From assembly GCF_963663645.1 (NCBI RefSeq), contig NZ_OY760499.1, forward strand, positions 248,001 to 312,000: a stretch of 64,000 nucleotides of DNA, read 5' to 3'. This DNA is from an uncultured Trichococcus sp. GTDB taxonomy: Bacteria > Bacillota > Bacilli > Lactobacillales > Aerococcaceae. The notes beneath the pieces are model-generated. The model worked only from the letters and a program-made list of their open reading frames with translations. It was not told where the DNA came from and did no database searches. Below, in pieces: positions 49,627 through 60,887 of this stretch. Numbering within the stretch: the stretch's first letter is position 1; each line of letters begins with the position of its first letter. Made by a program: the position numbers and the translations under genes.

Positions 49627-49980
49627 ATGATCACCATTTACCAACATCCCAAGTGCTCGACCTGCAAAAAGACGCGGGCTTGGTTCGACGCAGAAGGCAT
49701 CGCCTACGAATTGAAGGACATCCGCGAAGAGCGCCCGGACCGGGAAAGCATCCGCCAAGCGATCACAACCGGCAATCTGTCGCTGCGCCGCATCTTCAAC
49801 ACGAGCGGCAACCTGTACAAGGAAATGCAGCTGAAGGACAAACTCGACAGCATGGACCTGGAAGATGCACTGGACTTGCTGGAATCGGACGGCATGCTGA
49901 TCCGCCGGCCATTCGTCACGGACGGCACGCAGATCACGGTCGGCCACGACGAAGAGAAATTCACGACTACGTGGAAATAA
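49627..49980 (+). CDS. ArsC/Spx-family thioredoxin-fold protein
   Basis: 117 residues. The N-terminal HPKCSTCKKTRAWFD carries Cys10 and Cys13 (CxxC), followed by the ArsC-type IREERPDRESIRQAI and LLESDGMLIRRPFV segments. It resembles YusI/YffB-like ArsC family proteins rather than true arsenate reductase. It lies 18 bases before gcvH, an arrangement seen in other Firmicutes; a redox role linked to lipoyl protein is inference only. Confidence 0.85.
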   Translation: MITIYQHPKCSTCKKTRAWFDAEGIAYELKDIREERPDRESIRQAITTGNLSLRRIFNTSGNLYKEMQLKDKLDSMDLEDALDLLESDGMLIRRPFVTDGTQITVGHDEEKFTTTWK

Positions 49981-49998
49981 GCGAAGGAGGAAAATACT

Positions 49999-50355
49999 AT
50001 GTCTGATAACACAGTGAAATACAGCGAGAACGGCTTCTGGATCAAGAAGGAAGCGGACAAGTACATCATCGGCCTGTCCGAAAAAGGCCAGGACGACCTG
50101 GGCGAGGTCAGCTTCATCGACCTGCCGGAAACGGGAGCGATCAAAACGACCGACACCCTGATCGGCGTCGAAGCCGCCAAAGCGATGACCGACTTGACTT
50201 CTCCATTGGCCGGCACAATCACAGCCGTCAACGAAGCGCTGGAGAACAATCCGGAGAACCTGAACAGCAATGATGCAACAGTGAACTGGATCGTCGAACT
50301 GGCGGACGTTTCCGCTGAAGCTTTCGAAGCTCTGCAGAACGAATCCGGACTGTAA
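49999..50355 (+). CDS. gcvH: Glycine cleavage system H-like lipoyl protein
   Basis: 118-residue lipoyl carrier. The lipoylated Lys is Lys61 in GVEAAKAMTDLTSPLAG; the fold pattern (SEKGQDDLGEVSFIDLPETG) is intact. No gcvT or gcvP genes are nearby. In Firmicutes, GcvH also relays octanoyl/lipoyl groups to other complexes through LipM/LipL, which could be its main task. It is co-transcribed with the ArsC-family gene. Confidence 0.92.
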   Translation: MSDNTVKYSENGFWIKKEADKYIIGLSEKGQDDLGEVSFIDLPETGAIKTTDTLIGVEAAKAMTDLTSPLAGTITAVNEALENNPENLNSNDATVNWIVELADVSAEAFEALQNESGL

Positions 50356-50371
50356 AAGAATGTGAAAAGAT

Positions 50372-50418
50372 AAAAAGGCAAGCGCGTGGATATTGCATCC
50401 GAGCGCTTGCCTTTTTGA
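50372..50418 (+). terminator. gcvH terminator
   Basis: AAAAAGGCAAGCGC pairs with GCGCTTGCCTTTTT. Array G starts 13 bases later. Confidence 0.93.
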
Positions 50419-50430
50419 TTTTTGTTTGTG

Positions 50431-50607
50431 CCCCGGCGATCGCCGGGTTGGCCGGAGGAGCCGGCGTCGGATTGCTCTGTCCTCCGGCGAGCGGATCTTG
50501 GCCGGAGGAAAACTGATTATCCTGTGCGGTTCTCCGGCGAGCGTTTCCTCACCGGAGGACGCGAAACTGTTCCGTCACCAACTCCGGCGAAGGAATCCTC
50601 GCCGGAG
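50431..50607 (+). repeat. 50-bp hairpin repeat array G (4 units)
   Basis: Units at 50431-50457, 50482-50507, 50532-50557 and 50582-50607; right ends exactly 50 apart and all three linkers 24 nt. Unit 4 pairs CTCCGGCGAGG-like CTCCGGCGAAGG with CCTCGCCGGAG. It reaches to 25 bases from the stop of the convergent minus-strand gene, which has no other terminator. Confidence 0.9.
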
Positions 50608-50632
50608 CTGAGGCCCGAAACCCGACATGCTC

Positions 50633-51358
50633 CTAGCGCGCAGCCCGCGCGACCAGATCCTCAAAGAACAGACGCATGTTCTTCGCTTCCGGTATCATCG
50701 TTTCGGGATGCCATTGGATGGCGAGGATGCTTTGTTCCGGATCGGTCGCTTCGACGGCTTCGACGAGACCGTCGGGGCTGTATCCGACCGGAGTCAAGCC
50801 TTTCGCCACCACTTTCAACGCTTGATGGTGGAAGGAATTCACCGCCAGCTTTTCGCCGACGAGGGCGTGGAGGTGGCTGCCTTCCGTCACGATGACGGAG
50901 TGGGTGGCAAATTTGAAGTCAGTCTTTTGTTGATGCTGGATGCGCATTTCCGGATAATCATGCGCAAGGTCCTGGTACAGGCTGCCGCCCATCTGGACGT
51001 TCAAGATCTGCAGGCCGCGGCAGACGGCCAGGATCGGTTTCTTCTGTTTCAGGGCCTCCTCCACAAGGGCCATTTCGAAGTCGTCGCGCAAAGGGAAGGT
51101 CGCGCCGATGTGCAGGCTCGGTTCTTCGCCGTAAAAATTCGGGGAAACATCCTGTCCGCCCGTCAACAACAGCCCGTCGATCTTGGCGACGTAATCCGCT
51201 GCCGTTTCAGGGGCGCCGATCGGAATGATCAGCGGATTGCCGCCAGCGGTCTGGACCCCTTTCACGAATCCGATGGGACTGTAGGCGACGGATAATCCTG
51301 AGAAAGCAGGGACAGCCTCCAGTAATTGGTTGCCGGTGATGCCGATCAATGGTCTCAT
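50633..51358 (-). CDS. Gamma-glutamyl-gamma-aminobutyrate hydrolase family protein
   Basis: Class I glutamine amidotransferase-like peptidase C26 of 241 residues (PuuD-like). Cys113 (PILAVCRGLQILNV), the LLTGGQDVSP motif, and His/Glu in IQWHPE complete the triad. Relatives hydrolyse gamma-glutamyl amides. AAGGAAGACAACC precedes the start on the minus strand. Its 3' end meets array G directly. Confidence 0.88.
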   Translation of the reverse strand: MRPLIGITGNQLLEAVPAFSGLSVAYSPIGFVKGVQTAGGNPLIIPIGAPETAADYVAKIDGLLLTGGQDVSPNFYGEEPSLHIGATFPLRDDFEMALVEEALKQKKPILAVCRGLQILNVQMGGSLYQDLAHDYPEMRIQHQQKTDFKFATHSVIVTEGSHLHALVGEKLAVNSFHHQALKVVAKGLTPVGYSPDGLVEAVEATDPEQSILAIQWHPETMIPEAKNMRLFFEDLVARAAR

Positions 51359-51526
51359 ATAGGTTGTCTTCCTTTCGTTATTGGCTGATTTTTATCATTT
51401 TACCTTATAATCGGGAATATGGGAAAGAATCGTTCTTATTGGTGGACAAAACCGGTCGATAGTTTATAATGATTATAAATTGGCTGGGAATTATCGTTGA
51501 TCAGTTACGTTTTCAGTCTTAATCCA

Positions 51527-51555
51527 TTGCGAAAGGTTTTCAATTGGGTTAAAAT
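51527..51555 (+). promoter_or_regulatory. suf operon promoter
   Basis: TTGCGA (51527-51532), 17 bases, TAAAAT (51550-51555), with a leader of about 53 bases. Confidence 0.7.
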
Positions 51556-51614
51556 AGTCGTAGTGTCAATAATGAAGGTTCGATTAAAATATATAGATTG
51601 TGAGGAGTTAATTT

Positions 51615-52388
51615 ATGTCTACTTTAGAAATAATAGATCTGCATGTCTCCATAGAGGATAAACAAATTTTGAAGGGTGTCAACCTGGTGATGAACACGGG
51701 GGAGATCCATGCCATCATGGGGCCGAACGGAACGGGTAAATCGACTTTGTCACAAGCAATCATGGGTCATCCGAGCTACACAATCACACAAGGCCAAGTT
51801 CTCTTGGACGGCAAAGATGTGACGGAAATGGAAGTCGACGAACGCGCACGCGCAGGCCTGTTCCTGGCGATGCAATATCCGAGCGAAATCGCCGGCATCA
51901 CGAACGCTGAATTCATGCGCGCAGCCATCAATGCCCGCCGCCCGGAAGACGACAAAATTTCGGTCATGAACTTCATCAAGAAATTGGACGAAAAAATGGA
52001 AATCCTGAACATGCCGGAAGAAATGGCTGAACGCTATTTGAACGAAGGCTTCTCAGGCGGGGAAAAGAAACGCAACGAAATCCTGCAGTTGATGATGATC
52101 GAACCGAAATTCGCCATCCTTGACGAAATCGACTCCGGTCTGGATATCGATGCTTTGAAAGTCGTTTCCAAAGGCGTGAACCTGATGTCCGGTCCTGACT
52201 TCGGCGTCCTGATCATCACCCACTACCAACGTCTCTTGAATTATGTACACCCTACATTCGTCCACGTCATGATGGACGGCCGCATCGTGAAATCCGGCGA
52301 CGCCAGCCTGGCGAAACGTCTGGAAGCGGAAGGCTACCGCGGCATCCGCGACGAATTAGGTCTAGATATCCAATTGGATGAAGAATAG
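51615..52388 (+). CDS. sufC: Fe-S cluster assembly ATPase SufC
   Basis: ABC-type ATPase of the SufBC2D scaffold. It has 257 residues, Walker A GPNGTGKST (36-44), the SufC-type Q-loop YPSEIAGITN, signature SGGEKKR (147-153) and Walker B FAILDEIDSGLD. First gene of sufCDSUB, with sufD 11 bases downstream. Confidence 0.97.
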   Translation: MSTLEIIDLHVSIEDKQILKGVNLVMNTGEIHAIMGPNGTGKSTLSQAIMGHPSYTITQGQVLLDGKDVTEMEVDERARAGLFLAMQYPSEIAGITNAEFMRAAINARRPEDDKISVMNFIKKLDEKMEILNMPEEMAERYLNEGFSGGEKKRNEILQLMMIEPKFAILDEIDSGLDIDALKVVSKGVNLMSGPDFGVLIITHYQRLLNYVHPTFVHVMMDGRIVKSGDASLAKRLEAEGYRGIRDELGLDIQLDEE

Positions 52389-52399
52389 GAGGACGTCAC

Positions 52400-55392
<2,993 letters not shown>

Positions 55393-55396
<4 letters not shown>

Positions 55397-56787
55397 GCGA
55401 AGTACCAGTAGTTGACGATTATAAATTTGGCTTTCATGACGACGCAAAAATCATCTATTCGACCGGAAAAGGACTGACGGAAGAAATCGTCAGAGAAGTA
55501 TCCGCATCAAAGGATGAACCGCAATGGATGTTGGATTTCCGTCTCAAATCATTGGAAGCATACAGAAAAGCAGGGTTGCCGAAATGGGGACCGGATCTAT
55601 CCACTCTTAAATTCGACGACATCACCTATTTCCAGAAGGCAACCGATAAAGTCGCCCGGACTTGGGATGATGTGCCTGACGAAATCAAGGAAACCTTCGA
55701 AAAAATCGGGATCCCTGAAGCCGAGCGCGCTTATCTGGCCGGCGTAACGGTCCAGTATGAGTCGGAAGCCGTCTACCACAACATGAAGGATGAGTTCGAG
55801 AAACTGGGCATCATCTTCACCGACACGGATACAGCCCTGAAGGAATATCCGGAAATCTTCAAGGAACATTTCGCCACTGTTGTACCACCGACGGACAACT
55901 TTGAAGCTGCCTTGAATTCGGCTGTTTGGTCCGGCGGCACGTTCATCTATGTACCGAAAGGCGTCAAATGCGATGTGCCGTTGCAGACTTACTTCCGTAT
56001 CAACAACGAAGGCTCCGGCCAATTCGAACGCACGCTGATCGTCGTCGACGAAGGCGCCAGCGTCCACTATGTTGAAGGTTGTACCGCGCCAACTTATTCG
56101 GCCGACAGCCTGCATGCCGCAGTCGTTGAGATCGTCGTGAAGAAAGATGCTTACTGCCGCTACACGACCATCCAAAACTGGTCGGGCAACGTCTACAACT
56201 TGGTGACGAAACGTGCAGTAGCCCTGGAAAACGCGACAATGGAATGGATCGACGGTAACCTGGGTGCGAAAGTGACGATGAAATACCCGAGCGTATTCCT
56301 GAACGGCCGTGGCGCCAAAGGAACGATGCTTTCCGTAGCCTTCGCCGGCAAAGGCCAGCAGCAGGATACCGGTGCAAAAATGATCCACAACGCTCCGCAT
56401 ACGTCCAGTTCGATCGTCTCCAAGTCGATCGCGAAGGACGGCGGGGCAGTGAACTACCGCGGACAAGTGAAGTTCGGCAAGAAATCGGAAGGATCGATCT
56501 CGCATATCGAATGCGACACGATCATCATGGATGACATCTCCACTTCCGACACGATTCCGTTCAACGAAATCCACAACGGCAAAGTCTCCCTGGAGCACGA
56601 AGCCAAAGTTTCCAAAATCTCCGAAGAGCAGCTTTACTACCTGATGAGCCGTGGCCTCAGCGAGTCCCAAGCGACCGAAATGATCGTCATGGGCTTCGTG
56701 GAGCCATTCACCAAAGAACTTCCGATGGAGTATGCAGTCGAGTTGAACAGACTGATTGCTTATGAAATGGAAGGGTCTGTAGGATAA
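55393..56787 (+). CDS. sufB: Fe-S cluster assembly protein SufB
   Basis: 464-residue scaffold subunit on which the cluster is built. Conserved regions [32 protein letters not shown] and the C-terminal [21 protein letters not shown] are clear. The start overlaps the sufU stop (ATGA). It is the last host gene before the prophage. Confidence 0.96.
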
Positions 56788-56800
56788 GACATCAAATATA

Positions 56801-56845
56801 GGCTAGAAAGGGCTGCGCAAAGCCTTTTCTAGCCTTTTTATTTTT
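56801..56845 (+). terminator. suf operon terminator
   Basis: GGCTAGAAAGGGCT pairs with AGCCTTTTCTAGCC, then a T-rich tail. Confidence 0.92.
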
Positions 56846-56861
56846 CCGGAAATAGCGCAGT

Positions 56862-56883
56862 GAATTCCATTTTGAATTCCATT
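56862..56883. other. Candidate left attachment region of the prophage
   Basis: GAATTCCATT occurs twice, 12 bases apart, between the sufB terminator and the integrase 3' end, the usual place for attL. No tRNA target is visible and the right junction is outside the window, so the core is not defined. Confidence 0.3.
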
Positions 56884-56893
56884 CGGTTGAGAA

Positions 56894-58057
56894 TCAAAAA
56901 TTGAAGCGTTCCGCGAACTTTTCGGCAGCGTTGTCTTCCGCTTTCTTGGTCACATGCGTGTATATATTCATAGTTGTGTTAATGTTGCTATGGCCCAGCC
57001 TCTCTTTGACAACCTGAATTGGTGTCCCAGCTTCGAACAAGAGCGAGCAGTGAGTGTGCCGGAAGCCGTGAATGGTGATGTGTTTCAGTTTGTACTTACG
57101 TTCAATCGTGTTCAGCCAGTCATTCACTGTCGGACCATTGTATAATTTGTTTTCCGGATAGGTAGTGAAAACAAGCTGCTCTTTTGAACTGGTATTGATC
57201 CCGCGTTTGAAGTACAGCTTCCTTTGCGCTGATCTCCAAGCCATGAGCATGTCAGCTGTTTTTTTATCAATGGATATTTCCCGATACGATTCGAACGTTT
57301 TGGGAGTCGAAACAATCGCAATGCCGTCTTCGTCAACGGTTTGTGTTTTTGAAATGGTGATTCTCTTTGATTTAAAGTTAATGTCATTCCAGGTTAAAGC
57401 TAACGCTTCGCCGCGCCTGCATCCAGTAAATGCCAGGAGCCGGAAGAAGGTTGTGAATTTCTCATTGCCGTAATCCTCGCAGCACTCCAGGAAATATTTC
57501 AGTTCATCCGAGTCCAGGTAGTTCTCCTGCTGCATGGGCTGATCCTTTTTTTGTCGCGGAAGCTTCAGCATCTTCATCGGGTTCGTGTCTATGATCCCCA
57601 TCAGTAAAGCATAGTTCAACGTTTCGGAAACAATTCGTTTCGGATACTTTGCACTTTTGAAGTGATCTGTCCATTTATTCAGGACCTTTTGGCAAAAAGC
57701 AACGTCGATTTTTTCGATAAACAGATTCTCGAAATAGGGGAGAACATGCAACTCCGCATAGCGTTTTGTCGTGCCGTAGGATCCAGACTTCACTTCGCGC
57801 TCATGCTGCTGTAACCATAATTCATAGATTTCACCGAAGCGGTACCGTCGGTTTTTTTGAGTAGTATGTGTGCCGTCCGCCGAGCTTACCTTTAGCCTGG
57901 CCTCCATGACCTCCGCTTCTTTCTTCGTTGCAAAGCCTCTTCTTGTCGTGCTTTTTTTCTTCCCGGTAACGGGATCGATTCCCAAATACACTTGGACTAA
58001 GTAGGCTTTTGAGCCGTCTTTCTTTTTATATTCCTTTATCAATTTAAAAACCTCCAC
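56894..58057 (-). CDS. int: Phage tyrosine integrase
   Basis: 387-residue site-specific recombinase. An N-terminal AP2-like arm-binding domain (residues 8-60), a SAM-like core-binding domain (about 73-170) and a catalytic domain with Arg214 (TGCRRGEA), His330-x2-Arg333 (IHGFRHTH), His356 (LGHSN) and nucleophile Tyr366 (MNIYTHV). It is intact and points to sufB, marking the left end of an integrated element. Confidence 0.95.
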   Translation of the reverse strand: MEVFKLIKEYKKKDGSKAYLVQVYLGIDPVTGKKKSTTRRGFATKKEAEVMEARLKVSSADGTHTTQKNRRYRFGEIYELWLQQHEREVKSGSYGTTKRYAELHVLPYFENLFIEKIDVAFCQKVLNKWTDHFKSAKYPKRIVSETLNYALLMGIIDTNPMKMLKLPRQKKDQPMQQENYLDSDELKYFLECCEDYGNEKFTTFFRLLAFTGCRRGEALALTWNDINFKSKRITISKTQTVDEDGIAIVSTPKTFESYREISIDKKTADMLMAWRSAQRKLYFKRGINTSSKEQLVFTTYPENKLYNGPTVNDWLNTIERKYKLKHITIHGFRHTHCSLLFEAGTPIQVVKERLGHSNINTTMNIYTHVTKKAEDNAAEKFAERFNF

Positions 58058-58066
58058 ACCTCTCTT

Positions 58067-58086
58067 GCCCGCCAGCGCGAAAGAAC
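58067..58086. repeat. 20-bp direct repeat, copy 1 (upstream of int)
   Basis: GCCCGCCAGCGCGAAAGAAC, identical to 60888-60907. It lies 10 bases before the int start and is GC-rich in an AT-rich setting. Confidence 0.9.
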
Positions 58087-58157
58087 TATCAGTAGGTTCT
58101 CAAATATGTTAAAATGATTGTATACAAATAGACCTTGAAATAAGGCTATTTTGTGAC

Positions 58158-58200
58158 AAACACCACTTTCGTCTTGGTCGGGGAGAGTGGTGTTTTTTTT
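58158..58200 (+). terminator. Plus-strand terminator between int and the lipoprotein gene
   Basis: AAACACCACT pairs with AGTGGTGTTT, followed on the plus strand by T8. Both flanking genes are on the minus strand, whose side lacks a good T run. Confidence 0.75.
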
Positions 58201-58202
58201 GT

Positions 58203-58820
58203 TTAGTTTAATTTAAAGAATACACTGGTGTTCCAATCAGTTATTTCGACTAAAGTTTCATCGCCAACAGGAACGATCAAACCTTTTTTACCTTCATCAG
58301 TGCCGCCTTGATACAAATCCTTAAATCCGAAGTCAGTGCCGGTTTCAAATGTTGCATAGAAAGGTTGAGCCACTTCGCTGCCGTCTGATGCGACTGGAGT
58401 AACGGATAAATTGACCGTGTTAAATGGATCATCAGCGCTGCCTTCGTCCAGAGTTGCTTTCAAATCAAAAATTACCCATTCAAAGCCTTCAGGAGCTGCT
58501 TCGTTATATGGATTTGCCGCAATCAGTTGGTTGTATGCTTCGTCGCCTCTGACTACATTTGAGATTGATGCTGTCACAACTCCATCGATTCTATTGGATT
58601 CTGCATCATAATAAACTACATCCCATGTCGCCGATTGACCGACAGCAACCGGATTACTTCTTTTACCAGGTGCGCTCACTGTTTCTTCGCTAACAGCAGA
58701 AGCCGCCTCTGAAGATGCGGCAGCAGTTGATGATGCCTCTTCCGAAACTTCGACGTCACTCGGTGATCCGCATGCCGCCAATACCAACGTGCTACCAAAC
58801 AACAATAAATATTTCTTCAT
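58203..58820 (-). CDS. Prophage lipoprotein (superinfection-exclusion candidate)
   Basis: 205 residues from the ATG with GGAGG 7 bases upstream (an upstream in-frame ATG has no site). Signal peptide KKYLLLFGSTLVLAAC gives lipidated Cys17, then a Ser/Ala/Glu-rich tether (about 18-55) and a beta-rich C-terminal domain (ATWDVVYYDAESNRIDGVV; FEWVIFDLKATLDEG) like extracellular DUF4352-type domains. It lies between int and the repressor, the place of Ltp-like lipoproteins that block DNA entry of other phages. Function is inference. Confidence 0.75.
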   Translation of the reverse strand: MKKYLLLFGSTLVLAACGSPSDVEVSEEASSTAAASSEAASAVSEETVSAPGKRSNPVAVGQSATWDVVYYDAESNRIDGVVTASISNVVRGDEAYNQLIAANPYNEAAPEGFEWVIFDLKATLDEGSADDPFNTVNLSVTPVASDGSEVAQPFYATFETGTDFGFKDLYQGGTDEGKKGLIVPVGDETLVEITDWNTSVFFKLN

Positions 58821-58870
58821 GATAATTCCTCCAATATAGTTTTTTATATAAACCGCTAAAACGGTAAATA

Positions 58871-59512
58871 TCATAAATCAAAACTAACTCCTACAGCTTT
58901 ACCCAATATCCTGGCCGGATTGTGTTCCGTAATGATGTATGGCGCATAGTTTGTGTTTTCAGCTACCAGCATCACGATATCACCTTGTTTTTTTACACGC
59001 TTAAGCGTAGCTTCGGTGTCCCCATTAACTAATACAGCTGCTATTTCCCCATCTTCTACATCGTTCTGTAGTCTGATCAAAACGTCTGATCCATCAGGTA
59101 TTTTCGGTTCCATGCTGTCACCTTTAGCAGTTAGATAAAACGTCTGTCCTTTTGGTAATTTTTCTCTTAAGTGATACCGATAGCCTATGATATTTTCGTC
59201 TGCCAGTATCGGATCACCGCATGCTATAGTTCCAATTATCGGTATCCGTACCATGTCATCTGGAGATGCCGGCTTCATGTTTAACGGCTCGTAATTCGTT
59301 GGTGGGAATAAATCATTAATACTTATGTCTAAAGCGTCTGCTATCTTAAATAACAAATCTTGCTCAGGTTGATTGATTCCGTTCTCATAAGAAGAAATAG
59401 TGTTATGTTTAACACCTATTTTTTCCCCTAGTTCCTTCTGGGTAATCCTTTTGAGTTTTCTGTAATACTTAATTTTTTGCGCTACATAAGAAGATACATT
59501 AATCAAACTCAT
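58871..59512 (-). CDS. CI-like phage repressor (XRE HTH plus S24 peptidase)
   Basis: 213 residues from the second ATG (AGGGG spacing). HTH at about 17-66 (ITQKELGEKIGVKHNTISSYENG). The LexA/CI-type domain has a probable Cys-Gly cleavage site (GTIACGDP, residues 98-99), nucleophile Ser133 (AKGDSMEPKI) and Lys171 (EATLKRVKK). This predicts RecA-stimulated self-cleavage and SOS induction. It is transcribed divergently from the Cro-like gene across shared operators. Confidence 0.93.
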   Translation of the reverse strand: MSLINVSSYVAQKIKYYRKLKRITQKELGEKIGVKHNTISSYENGINQPEQDLLFKIADALDISINDLFPPTNYEPLNMKPASPDDMVRIPIIGTIACGDPILADENIIGYRYHLREKLPKGQTFYLTAKGDSMEPKIPDGSDVLIRLQNDVEDGEIAAVLVNGDTEATLKRVKKQGDIVMLVAENTNYAPYIITEHNPARILGKAVGVSFDL

Positions 59513-59537
59513 CATTCCCCTCTGTATTCCATGTCTT

Positions 59538-59633
59538 CATATTACAAGAAAAGAAAACATAAAACAAGAAATAAACTTCATAAAACAAGAAATAAATTGT
59601 TGACTACTGAAAAAACTTCATGTATCATGAAAT
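59538..59633. promoter_or_regulatory. Prophage lysis-lysogeny switch: divergent promoters and operators
   Basis: Rightward: TTGACT (59600-59605), 17 bases, TATCAT (59623-59628). Leftward: TTGTTT (plus 59562-59567), 17 bases, TAATAT (plus 59539-59544). ACTTCATGTATCATGAA (59615-59631) covers the rightward -10. Three iterons of the form CAT(A/T)(A/T)(A/T)ACAAGAAA begin at 59538, 59558 and 59579 and overlap the leftward promoter. Confidence 0.82.
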
Positions 59634-59654
59634 TTGTAAGGGGGGTGATACAAA

Positions 59655-59885
59655 ATGCAAGACAAGTTAATACGCCTTAGAAAGGGAAACTTGATAACTC
59701 AAAATTCTATGGCGAAATTGATAAATGTTGATTTAAGAACTTATCAAAACAAAGAAAGAGGTGATACGCAATTCAAACAAAACGAAATGTTTGCTATCGC
59801 TAAATTTTTTAATAAAAAAATAGATGAAATTTTTTTACCAACAGACTTCATGAATCATGAAGTTGAGCCGAAAGGAGATAAATAA
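59655..59885 (+). CDS. Cro-like XRE regulator
   Basis: 76-residue HTH protein (LITQNSMAKLINVDLRTYQNKERGD, helix-turn-helix at about 13-40, given by family pattern), first gene rightward of the switch. ATG follows AAGGGGGGTGA. An operator-like palindrome lies in its last codons. Probably represses cI and itself. Confidence 0.85.
   Translation: MQDKLIRLRKGNLITQNSMAKLINVDLRTYQNKERGDTQFKQNEMFAIAKFFNKKIDEIFLPTDFMNHEVEPKGDK
59845..59863. promoter_or_regulatory. Second operator palindrome at the cro 3' end
   Basis: ACTTCATGAATCATGAAGT, a perfect 9+1+9 palindrome, matches the switch operator (ACTTCATGTATCATGAA) and overlaps the end of the cro coding region. Confidence 0.75.
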
Positions 59886-59889
59886 AAAG

Positions 59890-60600
59890 ATGAGTGAATT
59901 ACAAATATTTAACTTTGAAAACAATGAAGTCCGGACGATGACCGTAAATGACGAACCATTCTTTGTTGCAAACGATGTGGCAAAAACGCTTGGTTACGCT
60001 AACCCCAGCAAAGCAACGAATGATCACTGTAAAAAGGGGTTCATAGCATGGGGTAACGATTCGTTAGGTCGCCATCAGCAATTCAAGTTAATTCCAGAGT
60101 CAGACGTTTATCGTTTGGTCTTCCGTTCGAAATTGCCGGAATCTGAAAAATTTGAAAATTGGGTAACCGAAGAAGTGCTTCCGTCGATCAGGAAAAAAGG
60201 TTTCTATGAAATACCGAAAGACCCAATGGATGCGCTTCGGTTGATGTTCCAGGCGACGGAACACACACAAGAAAAAGTAAACCAGGTGGATGCAAGGGTG
60301 ATGCATTTAGAAGAAAACGTGAAATTGGATCCCGGGGAATACACGTACATCGGAAAATCAATTTCAAGAAAGGTCTACCAGATCGGCAAAGAACGCGCCT
60401 ATAGCATGAACCGGGAGCAAAAAGAGGAGCTATTTAAGGCGATCAACAAGGAAATTGCCGAAATAACCGGAGTTCGGACCAGGACTCAGCTTCGTCAGAA
60501 GGATTACAAAAAAGTGATTGAGTTTATAGACGACTGGGAGCCATCGAAAGCTACGTCGATGCTTGTTAAAAACTATGAACAGATGGAAATGGAGGTTTAA
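59890..60600 (+). CDS. Phage antirepressor (Bro-N and ORF6C-like domains)
   Basis: 236 residues. The Bro-N domain (VRTMTVNDEPFFVANDVAKTLGYA ... WVTEEVLPSIRKKGFY, about 9-105) is followed by a C-terminal domain with ISRKVYQIGKERA and TRTQLRQKDYKKVIEFI resembling ORF6C. Such proteins counter phage repressors on induction. ATG 59890 is 12 bases after AAAGGAGA; the frame is open further up through the cro end. Confidence 0.88.
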   Translation: MSELQIFNFENNEVRTMTVNDEPFFVANDVAKTLGYANPSKATNDHCKKGFIAWGNDSLGRHQQFKLIPESDVYRLVFRSKLPESEKFENWVTEEVLPSIRKKGFYEIPKDPMDALRLMFQATEHTQEKVNQVDARVMHLEENVKLDPGEYTYIGKSISRKVYQIGKERAYSMNREQKEELFKAINKEIAEITGVRTRTQLRQKDYKKVIEFIDDWEPSKATSMLVKNYEQMEMEV

Positions 60601-60603
60601 CTC

Positions 60604-60885
60604 ATGCAGGTAGATGTTCCTATCCAGCTGCCAAGCCAATTGGAAGACGAAATAAGAAAAACAATCGCCTCCGTCATTATCGAGGGGGCGAAACAAGCGA
60701 CAAACTTGTATTACGATCTGCCGCCTTATCCGAACAAGAGCCAGCTGAAAAAAGCATTGGGGGTTGGGGATGACAAAGTGAAGCAATGGATCGCAGAGGG
60801 CCTTCAAGTAACTAGGTTCTCCGGTAGTGATCAACGGTTTGACCGTGAGGACGTAAGAAGGTTCTTCAACGATAGGAAAATTTAA
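60604..60885 (+). CDS. DUF771-like phage protein
   Basis: 93 residues. The C-terminal half (PYPNKSQLKKALGVGDDKVKQWIAEGL ... RFDREDVRRFF) has the MerR/excisionase-like winged-helix pattern of DUF771 proteins; the N-terminal half is helical. Possible excisionase or DNA-binding adaptor. It starts 3 bases after the antirepressor stop. Confidence 0.65.
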   Translation: MQVDVPIQLPSQLEDEIRKTIASVIIEGAKQATNLYYDLPPYPNKSQLKKALGVGDDKVKQWIAEGLQVTRFSGSDQRFDREDVRRFFNDRKI

Positions 60886-60887
60886 AC

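Noticed and set aside
50393-51295. Plus-strand open frames of 72, 157 and 222 codons
   Set aside because: They cross array G and the reverse complement of the peptidase C26 gene.
55597-56670. 357-codon minus-strand open frame
   Set aside because: Shadow of sufB.
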